Assembly (NCBI GenBank): GCA_040770625.1
Contig: JAXGIW010000003.1
Location: 1 to 64,000 of the forward strand
DNA: 64,000 nucleotides
Direction of reading: 5' to 3'
Source: 58-81 sp012729145
Lineage (GTDB): Bacteria; Synergistota; Synergistia; Synergistales; Thermovirgaceae
Each line of letters opens with the position of its first letter. Position 1 is the first letter of the stretch. This document shows positions 8,922 to 15,401 of the stretch, in pieces. Below the pieces are notes generated by a model. It made no database searches. It was not told where the DNA came from and saw nothing but the letters and a program-made list of their open reading frames with translations. The translations under genes were made by a program, and so were the position numbers.

Positions 8922-9458
8922 CTAGTCCCTTTTCTTCAGGGTGTAGATCTCGGGCAGGTTCCTCCATCTCCCGGAATAGTCCAGGCCATAGCCTACCACA
9001 AACTCGTCGGGGATTTCGAACCCCTTGAAAGCTATGTCGATCTCGGTCTTTCTCCTAGAAGGCTTGTCAAGCAGGGAACAGACCTCCAGCATCTCCGGCT
9101 CTCTTTCCCTGAGGATGCTGACCAGGTAGGAGAGGGTTAGCCCCGTGTCAACAATATCCTCGACAATGATCACGTTCCTGCCGTTGATGTTGATATCCAG
9201 GTCCTTGATTATCCTTACAACGCCGCTGGATTCGGTGGAAGTTCCATAGGATGTCACCGCGAGGAAGTCCAGTTCCGTCGTCATGGATACAGGCAGCTCT
9301 CTTATCAGGTCGGAAAGGAAGACCACTGCACCCTTCAGTACGCCGATCAGCACCAGATCCCTGTCCCCGTAAGCGGAACCTATATCGAAAGCAAGTTCCC
9401 TGACCCTCTCCTGGATGGACTTTCTCCTTATCAGGACCTCTCCGAGATCAAATCCCAT
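8922..9458 (-). CDS. hpt: Hypoxanthine phosphoribosyltransferase
   Basis: Purine salvage enzyme converting hypoxanthine (and often guanine) plus PRPP to IMP or GMP. It has 178 residues. The PRPP-binding signature is VIIVEDIVDTGLTLSYL, with the two acidic residues of the EDIVDTG loop. The flexible-loop region FLAVTSYGTST and a C-terminal YGLDYSGRWRNLPEIYTL segment fit the HPRT family. It begins inside the last codons of tilS (11-nt overlap), consistent with translational coupling. Confidence 0.96.
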   Translation of the reverse strand: MGFDLGEVLIRRKSIQERVRELAFDIGSAYGDRDLVLIGVLKGAVVFLSDLIRELPVSMTTELDFLAVTSYGTSTESSGVVRIIKDLDININGRNVIIVEDIVDTGLTLSYLVSILREREPEMLEVCSLLDKPSRRKTEIDIAFKGFEIPDEFVVGYGLDYSGRWRNLPEIYTLKKRD

Positions 9459-10860
9459 CTTGGATCTCTCCTTTCAGTCCGCTTCCTCCGATCCTCGCCC
9501 GAAGCTCAAGGGAGGGTCCGTCTTTACCGGCCGACTGTCTCCTTGAGGTACACGAAGGGCCAGAAAAAGGGACCCAGACAGTCCCTGATGTTCTGACCTC
9601 TGGCCAGACCATCTCGGCCCACCATGGTATCCCTGCCCGGGATGGCCCCGTCTCCCCTGGAGATCCAGCGGCCCCTACTTCAATTACCTCCGACCCGTTC
9701 ACGGGGATCCGGCAGGCCCGCTCTCCCAGAAAAGGACCGCCGCCAGGGGCAATTTCCCACTCAAAGGACCATGGCCCCCAGCTGAAGGATCCTCTTTCCC
9801 CCTTCAGGGGAAATGACTCTCCACAAGGGCCGGGGGAGGAGAATAGACTTCTTTCAACGAGAGATATCGACCTCCTTGAACCGCAAATCTCAAGGTCCCT
9901 CTCCCACTGGAATCGCCATCTCCCCTCTCCTCTGCGGATCAACCCGAGGAGTCTGGAAGTCTTGCTCCTTGAAAGGGGCGCAAGTCCCATGTCTCTCCCC
10001 TCGTATGCCATTATCGACTGCAACGTCTGGTCATCCATTCTTCTCAGCAGTCCAGTGTCCCACGACCTCAATGCGAGTGGCTGATGTCTTCTGCACCAAC
10101 AGGCAAGGCTCTTCGACCGTTCCGCTCTCGACGATTCGATCTCGTAGGCCTCCGAGGAGAGCCCGATAAGGTGGTCCGCGAAACGCCGGTTCCCCTCTGT
10201 GGAAAGAAAAGGAAGAATTACATGCCTGATCCTGTTCCTGAAATACCTGGTCTCCAGGTTCGTCTCATCCTCAACCCAAGGGACGGGGATCTCAAGAAGA
10301 AGTCCCTGAAGTTTCTCCCTCGAGAGATCTATCACTGGACGGACTATCCCTTCCCTTGTTCTGGGTATCCCCCTTAGCCCCCTGATCCCTGTACCCCGGA
10401 GCAGGTTAAGAAAGACCGTCTCGGCCTGATCGTCGGCATTATGGCCCGTTGCGATGAAAGACGCCCCCCGACTGGAAGCCACTCGGTCAAGGAAGGCGTA
10501 CCTCTCTCTTCTTCCAGCCTCTTCAAGGGTCTCCCCTCTTCCCTTCAGGGAAGGGATATCCCTATGCTCAATGTGACACTCGATATCCCATTCACGGCAA
10601 ATTCCTTCCACGAAAACGGCATCCCTCAGGGCGGTCTCCTTTCGGAAGCCATGTTCCAGATGGGCGGCAATTACCTCCCCCCTCCACCTGAAGCACAGGA
10701 GCCACAGGAGGGCCATTGAGTCTATACCTCCCGAGACGGCGGCCACGATCGGTCCTTCGTGGTCCCACCAGCCCTGGTCCCTGCCTGCGATCTCGAAGCT
10801 CTTGAAGAGAGACCGGGCTTCATGGCTCCATCCTTCCTTGACGAGACGCTCCCTGTTCAA
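9448..10860 (-). CDS. tilS: tRNA(Ile)-lysidine synthase
   Basis: Adds lysine to C34 of the CAU-anticodon tRNA-Ile so that it reads AUA. It has 470 residues. The N-terminal PP-loop ATP pyrophosphatase motif is AVSGGIDSMALLWLL near residue 42. HLEHGFRKE and FIATGHNADDQAETVFLNLL are the other core motifs of the family. The C-terminal half is divergent, rich in Gly, Ser and Trp, and ends MKGEIQDGI-like before overlapping hpt. Its substrate tRNA is not in this window: both CAT-anticodon tRNAs near 12.8-12.96 kb look like Met tRNAs. Confidence 0.93.
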   Translation of the reverse strand: MNRERLVKEGWSHEARSLFKSFEIAGRDQGWWDHEGPIVAAVSGGIDSMALLWLLCFRWRGEVIAAHLEHGFRKETALRDAVFVEGICREWDIECHIEHRDIPSLKGRGETLEEAGRRERYAFLDRVASSRGASFIATGHNADDQAETVFLNLLRGTGIRGLRGIPRTREGIVRPVIDLSREKLQGLLLEIPVPWVEDETNLETRYFRNRIRHVILPFLSTEGNRRFADHLIGLSSEAYEIESSRAERSKSLACWCRRHQPLALRSWDTGLLRRMDDQTLQSIMAYEGRDMGLAPLSRSKTSRLLGLIRRGEGRWRFQWERDLEICGSRRSISLVERSLFSSPGPCGESFPLKGERGSFSWGPWSFEWEIAPGGGPFLGERACRIPVNGSEVIEVGAAGSPGETGPSRAGIPWWAEMVWPEVRTSGTVWVPFSGPSCTSRRQSAGKDGPSLELRARIGGSGLKGEIQDGI

Positions 10861-10911
10861 GATGCCTCCATTTTTTTCACGAAATGATGCCCCGTTCCCG
10901 GGGACAGGGGT

Positions 10912-12600
10912 CTAGCGGGGATCCTTGCTCATCTCCTTGGCCCAACTGTCCTTGAGCGGGACCGTCCTGTTGAACAGGGGTTTTTCCCCTGTGTGATCGG
11001 GATCGGCGATAAAATAACCCTGTCTCAGGAACTGGAACCTGTCCATGGGAGCCGCCTTTGCAAGGTACGGCTCCACCATGCAGCCAGTGATAATCTCCAG
11101 GGATCGAGGGTTCAGGTGATCCTTGTAATCTGTCCCCTCTTCCATATCATCCATATCCCTCAGGGTGAACAGGTGATCGTACAGTCGGACTTCCGCCTTT
11201 ACCGCGTGAGATGCGCTCACCCAGTGAAGGGTCCCCCTGATCCTGCGTCCATCTGGAGCTTCTCCCCCCCTGGATCGGGGATCGTATTCACATCTTACCT
11301 CGACGACACTGCCGTCGGACCCTTTCTCAAAACCTTTACATTTTACAATATAGGCATGCTTCAGTCTCACCTCGGCCCCCGGTGAAAGCCTGAAGTACTT
11401 TTTTGGGGGGTCCTCCATGAAATCGTCTCTTTCAATGTAAAGCTCCCTGCTGAATGGTACCTTTCTGAAGGAAGGGGTTTCGGATTCGGGGTTGACGACC
11501 ACCTCTATCTCCTCACCCGGACCTTCAGGATAGTTCTCTATGACCAGCTTCAAGGGCTTCAGCACTGCCATGGCCCTGGGGGCACTGGCATTTAGCTCAT
11601 CCCTGATGCAGTGATGAAGTAGCTCCACGTCCACAAGGCTGTTGGCCCTGGAAACCCCTATCTTCTTACAGAAGGAGCGTATCGAGGAAGGTGTGTAGCC
11701 CCGCCTTCTCAACCCGCTGATCGTAGGCATCCTTGGATCGTCCCATCCTGATACGAACTGCTTTGAGACCAGTTCCAACAGTTTTCTCTTGCTCATCACC
11801 GTATAGGTCAGGTTGAGCCTGGCGAACTCGTACTGCCTTGGCCTGGAGGGGATAGAGACGTTGTCGAGGAACCAGTCATAAAGGGGACGGTGATCCTCGA
11901 ACTCCAGGGTGCAGATCGAGTGCGTGATCCCCTCGATGGCATCTTCGTAGCCGTGGGCGAAGTCATACATGGGGTATACGCACCATTTGTCACCGGTCCT
12001 GTGATGTGACTGGTGAAGGATCCGGTACATAACAGGATCCCTCATGTTTAGGTTGGGGTGGGCCATATCGATCCTGGCCCTCAGAACACATTCACCTTCA
12101 GCAAAGTGCCCTTCCTTCATCTTCCGGAATAGCTCCAGGTTCTCCTCCACAGGTCTGTCCCTGTAGGGGGATCCTACTCCAGGCTCCTTCAGGGTGCCTC
12201 GTGTCTTCCGTATCTCTTCGGCTGTCTGGTGATCAACGTAGGCCTTTCCTGCCCTTATCAGTTCAAGAGCCCATTCATGGAACTGGTCGAAATAATCCGA
12301 GGCAAAACACAGGTTGGCCCAACGGAAACCGAGCCAGGCCACGTCCTCCATAATGGATTCAACGTACTCTGTCTCTTCCTTGCTGGGGTTCGTATCGTCG
12401 AACCTCAGGTTGCACTCCCCGTCGAACTGCTCTGCCAGTCCAAAATTGAGACAGATCGACTTGGCGTGTCCTATGTGAAGATACCCGTTGGGTTCCGGTG
12501 GGAACCGTGTCATAACTTTGCTGACCTTTCCGGATACCAGGTCTTCCCTTATTATCTGTTCGATGAAGTTGCCTCCTCTTTCCGGCTGTTCTTCTCTCAT
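10912..12600 (-). CDS. glnS: Glutamine--tRNA ligase
   Basis: Class I aminoacyl-tRNA synthetase charging tRNA-Gln. From the ATG at 12600 it has 562 residues and starts MREEQPERGGNFIEQII, the family's usual beginning. The open frame extends 28 codons further to a GTG at 12684, but that part overlaps a probable promoter. The HIGH motif is seen in PPEPNGYLHIGHAKSI and the KMSKS equivalent in VMSKRKLLEL. The anticodon-binding beta-barrel domain follows from about residue 345. A direct glutaminyl route is notable because many bacteria use the GatCAB amidotransferase instead. It heads the block continuing to tilS, 51 nt downstream. I found no T-box motif upstream. Confidence 0.96.
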   Translation of the reverse strand: MREEQPERGGNFIEQIIREDLVSGKVSKVMTRFPPEPNGYLHIGHAKSICLNFGLAEQFDGECNLRFDDTNPSKEETEYVESIMEDVAWLGFRWANLCFASDYFDQFHEWALELIRAGKAYVDHQTAEEIRKTRGTLKEPGVGSPYRDRPVEENLELFRKMKEGHFAEGECVLRARIDMAHPNLNMRDPVMYRILHQSHHRTGDKWCVYPMYDFAHGYEDAIEGITHSICTLEFEDHRPLYDWFLDNVSIPSRPRQYEFARLNLTYTVMSKRKLLELVSKQFVSGWDDPRMPTISGLRRRGYTPSSIRSFCKKIGVSRANSLVDVELLHHCIRDELNASAPRAMAVLKPLKLVIENYPEGPGEEIEVVVNPESETPSFRKVPFSRELYIERDDFMEDPPKKYFRLSPGAEVRLKHAYIVKCKGFEKGSDGSVVEVRCEYDPRSRGGEAPDGRRIRGTLHWVSASHAVKAEVRLYDHLFTLRDMDDMEEGTDYKDHLNPRSLEIITGCMVEPYLAKAAPMDRFQFLRQGYFIADPDHTGEKPLFNRTVPLKDSWAKEMSKDPR

Positions 12601-12660
12601 CCTGACGATCACCCTCTTCAGATCGGTGTCTGGTCCCGGATCGGCGAAAACCGTTCCCGG

Positions 12661-12711
12661 ATCCCCGGTATAGATACGATACACTATAATAACTCAATTT
12701 ATACCGGGGAT
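12661..12711. repeat. Perfect 12-bp inverted repeat at the glnS promoter
   Basis: ATCCCCGGTATA at 12661-12672 is mirrored exactly by TATACCGGGGAT at 12700-12711, with a 27-nt AT-rich spacer. On the minus strand the spacer and inner arm hold TTGAGT, 17 nt, then TCTATA, a weak -35/-10 pair; TATAGT is also present. Arms straddling the likely glnS promoter suggest an operator, or a hairpin at the start of the message. The function is unknown. Confidence 0.6.
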
Positions 12712-12756
12712 GTTCCGGCCCGCTCACCCGGGTCGCCAAAGGGATCCTGAGGGGTA

Positions 12757-12785
12757 TAAAATTGCCCCCGGCTGGAGCCGGGGGC
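12757..12785 (-). terminator. Terminator of the tRNA operon
   Basis: GCCCCCGGCT (12764-12773) pairs perfectly with AGCCGGGGGC (12776-12785). On the minus strand the second arm is followed by AATTTTA. It lies 16 nt after the tRNA-Met 3' end, as expected for an intrinsic terminator of the three-tRNA transcript. Confidence 0.75.
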
Positions 12786-12800
12786 CTTATTGTCTCCAAG

Positions 12801-12877
12801 TGGTGGCGGTGAGTGGAATCGAACCACTGACACTGCGGGTATGAACCGCATGCTCTAGCCAACTGAGCTACACCGCC
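12801..12877 (-). tRNA. tRNA-Met (CAT), elongator type
   Basis: 77 nt with encoded CCA. The acceptor GGCGGTG pairs fully with CACCGCC, including a normal 1-72 pair, so it is not an initiator. The anticodon loop TTCATAC gives CAT. A lysidine-modified tRNA-Ile reading AUA also has CAT and cannot be fully excluded by eye. It is the third gene of the tRNA operon. Confidence 0.88.
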
Positions 12878-12880
12878 TGA

Positions 12881-12961
<81 letters not shown>

Positions 12962-12977
12962 ATAACCCAACCTTTCA

Positions 12978-13064
12978 TGGTGCCGGGCGCGGGAATCGAA
13001 CCCGCACGGACTCTCGTCCACAGGATTTTAAGTCCCGTGCGTCTACCTATTCCGCCAGCCCGGC
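12978..13064 (-). tRNA. tRNA-Leu (TAA)
   Basis: 87 nt with CCA and the long variable arm of class II tRNAs. The acceptor GCCGGGC pairs with GCCCGGC. The anticodon loop CTTAAAA gives TAA (Leu). It is the first gene of the tRNA operon and lies just after its promoter. Confidence 0.96.
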
Positions 13065-13075
13065 CAGCGGAACTC

Positions 13076-13104
13076 ATTATATGCATCGCCATGAACTGAG
13101 TCAA
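13076..13104 (-). promoter_or_regulatory. Promoter of the tRNA-Leu/fMet/Met operon
   Basis: On the minus strand TTGACT (13104-13099), a 17-nt spacer and a perfect TATAAT (13081-13076) end 11 nt before tRNA-Leu. This is among the strongest-looking promoters in the window. Confidence 0.85.
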
Positions 13105-13171
13105 CCCCGCAGATCCTTTATCTCCGGCATTTTCACAACCTCCCCCTGACACTTTTCACATCTGCGGATGC

Positions 13172-13200
13172 TTGCCCAAAATTGTAAGCAGTGCTAGAAT
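13172..13200 (+). promoter_or_regulatory. Promoter of the YerC-like regulator
   Basis: TTGCCC at 13172-13177, a 17-nt spacer and TAGAAT at 13195-13200 lie 32 nt before the ATG at 13232. Confidence 0.65.
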
Positions 13201-13231
13201 ACGCTAAAGCACTTATCGGGAGGGATTTTAC

Positions 13232-13525
13232 ATGGCTGAAAAGTGGAAGGATCGTCTGACCGATCAATTATGCGAGGCTATCCTGTCACTTGAGACCGTC
13301 GACGATGTCTACCGATTCCTGGAGGATATCGCCACGATCGGGGAGATCAGGGCCCTTGCACAAAGACTTGAGGTGGCCAAGCTCTTGAGCGAGGGGTTCA
13401 CTTACCCCCAGATCGCGCAACAGACCGGAGCAAGCACCGCAACAATAAGCAGGGTGAAGAAGTTCCTGGAGTACGGAGCCGACGGTTACAGGCTCGTTCT
13501 GGAACGCCTCAAGAAAAAGAACTAG
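13232..13525 (+). CDS. YerC/YecD-type TrpR-related DNA-binding protein
   Basis: Small protein of 97 residues from the TrpR/YerC family of helix-turn-helix regulators. The HTH is visible at about residues 58-80 as EGFTYPQIAQQTGASTATIS followed by RVKKFLEYG. The N-terminal half is helical, as in TrpR dimers. The start ATG follows GGAGGG at a suitable distance. It has its own promoter and a strong terminator, so it forms a single-gene unit. Family members are known as predicted repressors, but the ligand and target of this subgroup are not established, and nothing nearby points to tryptophan metabolism. Confidence 0.85.
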   Translation: MAEKWKDRLTDQLCEAILSLETVDDVYRFLEDIATIGEIRALAQRLEVAKLLSEGFTYPQIAQQTGASTATISRVKKFLEYGADGYRLVLERLKKKN

Positions 13526-13547
13526 ATATCAGAACCCGTCCTTTCGG

Positions 13548-13572
13548 AGCGCCCCTTTTAGGGGCGCTTTTC
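13548..13572 (+). terminator. Terminator of the YerC-like gene
   Basis: AGCGCCCC (13548-13555), loop TTTTA, GGGGCGCT (13561-13568), then TTTCCT. It has a perfect 8-bp GC-rich stem. It lies between convergent genes; only the plus strand has a T-rich tail. Confidence 0.85.
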
Positions 13573-14709
13573 CTATCTGAGCAGCCGGCTCAGAAGGCTC
13601 TCTCTGACCCCCATCGCTCCCGTCGGGCACATCTCATGACAGCAGAGGCACTGGACACACCTCTTCCGGTCGATACGGGGCCATCCTCCGTAGAGGGGCT
13701 CTATGGCTTCAACTGGGCAGACCTTCATGCAGATCCCGCACCGGATACAGGCACCACTTTCCAGTACCGGTTTCAGGCTTACCAACTGATGGGCCGCTCC
13801 CCGGAGAAAGGATGGTATCATTCTCACCGCTGAAGGCGCTCTCTTGAAACCCCTGCAGGGCAGTTCCTCCCAACGGGCACCCCTCAGTTCGATATCATCC
13901 CTCTTCTGGGGACCATCGATCCTTCCCGAAGCTACTGACAGAAGAGGGATCGACAGGGGATCGCTGAAACCCATGATAACGGCCTGGACAAAATCAAGGG
14001 CAAGACCGTTGAGGGAGGCTGCGACCCAGCCTACCCTTCTTGCCCTTCCGTGGGAGGGTCCATAACCCTCCATTCCTTCCACTGCATCCAGGACAAACAT
14101 GTCGGGGACCCTGACCGAAAAGATGTCCACGATAGCCTCGGGAAGGAAGTTCCGAGACCTTGCCCCGTGGGCCCTCTTCCTGGTATCGGTATCGGCAGCT
14201 CCGAACATGTTCTTGATGGCTCCTGTGATCTCTGTCTCCACATGGGTCTTGAGCTTCGAAACACCGATCACACAGGAAGCCTTGAGAAGTTCAGCCGAAA
14301 ATCGCAGCGTTTCCAGCTTTCCGGGGTTTGGGGGGCTGACCTCAGCAAAACCGCCCCTGGACAGAAGTCCGAACCTGGCGGGGATCTCACGGCAGATCTC
14401 CTCCACTCCAGTCTTCCGGAACAGTTCTGCCTCCTGGTGACGGAAAATATAACCGGGGTTGTCTCCGATCATTACGTCGGGACATCCCGCCAGGATCAGC
14501 TCCATTGAGAGGGCTCTCAGGATCTCAGGGTGGGTCGTTACAGCCCTGGAGGGGTCGCTGGGAGAGAGAAGGTTGGCCTTGACAATGACGGGAGCGACAA
14601 GGGGAGGGAATGAACCGCAGAGCCGAAGGGCTTCTCTTACCGCAGTCTCCACGACCTCCCTGTCATAAGAGGAGCATGGGACGCAGGAGACAACGAAGGG
14701 AGGACCCAT
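13573..14709 (-). CDS. DUF362-domain protein with two 4Fe-4S clusters
   Basis: 378 residues. The N-terminal roughly 300 residues fit the DUF362 fold (VIVKANLLSPSDPSRAVTTH, MIGDNPGY, and CVIGVSKLKTHVETEITGAI). The C-terminus carries two ferredoxin motifs, CIRCGICMKVCP and CVQCLCCHEMCP, which bind two [4Fe-4S] clusters. Such proteins are widespread in anaerobes and are presumed redox proteins; the substrate is unknown. I chose ATG 14709, whose A is shared with the nth stop (TGATG), over a TTG at 14742 lying within nth. It is the last gene of the block starting at the P-type ATPase, and it follows an endonuclease that also carries an Fe-S cluster. Confidence 0.85.
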   Translation of the reverse strand: MGPPFVVSCVPCSSYDREVVETAVREALRLCGSFPPLVAPVIVKANLLSPSDPSRAVTTHPEILRALSMELILAGCPDVMIGDNPGYIFRHQEAELFRKTGVEEICREIPARFGLLSRGGFAEVSPPNPGKLETLRFSAELLKASCVIGVSKLKTHVETEITGAIKNMFGAADTDTRKRAHGARSRNFLPEAIVDIFSVRVPDMFVLDAVEGMEGYGPSHGRARRVGWVAASLNGLALDFVQAVIMGFSDPLSIPLLSVASGRIDGPQKRDDIELRGARWEELPCRGFKRAPSAVRMIPSFLRGAAHQLVSLKPVLESGACIRCGICMKVCPVEAIEPLYGGWPRIDRKRCVQCLCCHEMCPTGAMGVRESLLSRLLR

Positions 14710-15401
14710 CAGATCGCCGACCTTCCTTCCGGGAAGGGACAACGGTCACTCAGGGGGCATTCGTTGCAGAGGGCCTTCCTCGCGGTACATAGATTTCTTC
14801 CGTGGGTGATCATGTTCAGGTGGGCCTCAAGGTAACGTCTTGGGGGAACAATCTCCTCCATGAGATCCTGTATCACTTCGGGGACCATGGAGGCATCGGC
14901 CCAACCCAGCCTTCTTGATACCCTTGCCACATGAGTGTCAACCGGGAAGGCCGGCCGGCCCAGATCGAAGAGCAGGACGCAGGCGATGGTCTTTGCGCCC
15001 ACCCCGGGAGTACCCGCAAGGAATTCACGGATCCTTCCCGTCTCCCATTCATGCATGGCCTGCAGGGAATAGGTACCGAAGCTGGAACGGACCCTTTCCA
15101 GTACCTGAAGGATCCTCTGGGCCTTGATGTTGGCTATTCCTCCGGACCTGATCGTGTCGGCAATATCCTGCAACGGAGCAGCGGCGACCTCCCCCCACGA
15201 GGGGAATCGGGCCTTCAGGGAAGCGAAGGCCCTGTCCCGGTTCCGGTCATTGGTGTTCTGTGAGAGTATGGTGAGGACAAGTCCGTCGAGGGGTTCGTCC
15301 GAGCAGGGGGGGTGAACTCTCTCCCCCTGTCTCCAGGTCATCTCCAGGTCGTCAAGGCAGGACCTGACAATGGTCCCTGTAGGCCTGGCGAAAACCCTCA
15401 T
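14709..15401 (-). CDS. nth: Endonuclease III-like HhH-GPD DNA glycosylase
   Basis: Base-excision repair glycosylase/AP lyase removing oxidised pyrimidines. It has 230 residues. The helix-hairpin-helix with the catalytic Lys is LAGTPGVGAKTIACVLLF, and the catalytic Asp lies in FPVDTHVARV. The [4Fe-4S] cluster loop near the C-terminus has the canonical spacing C-x6-C-x2-C-x5-C (CTARKALCNECPLSDRC). It overlaps the upstream protease gene by ATGA and the downstream DUF362 gene by 1 nt. It could be a Nth paralogue rather than the main enzyme, but all catalytic residues are present. Confidence 0.92.
   Translation of the reverse strand: MRVFARPTGTIVRSCLDDLEMTWRQGERVHPPCSDEPLDGLVLTILSQNTNDRNRDRAFASLKARFPSWGEVAAAPLQDIADTIRSGGIANIKAQRILQVLERVRSSFGTYSLQAMHEWETGRIREFLAGTPGVGAKTIACVLLFDLGRPAFPVDTHVARVSRRLGWADASMVPEVIQDLMEEIVPPRRYLEAHLNMITHGRNLCTARKALCNECPLSDRCPFPEGRSAI

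Noticed and set aside
12600..12720. T-box riboswitch upstream of glnS
   Set aside because: No conserved T-box sequence or specifier stem seen; only an inverted repeat is present.
13573..14709. Possible coenzyme F420 or hydrogenase ferredoxin role for the DUF362 protein
   Set aside because: Motifs show only DUF362 plus two 4Fe-4S sites; context (nth, Lon-like protease) gives no support.
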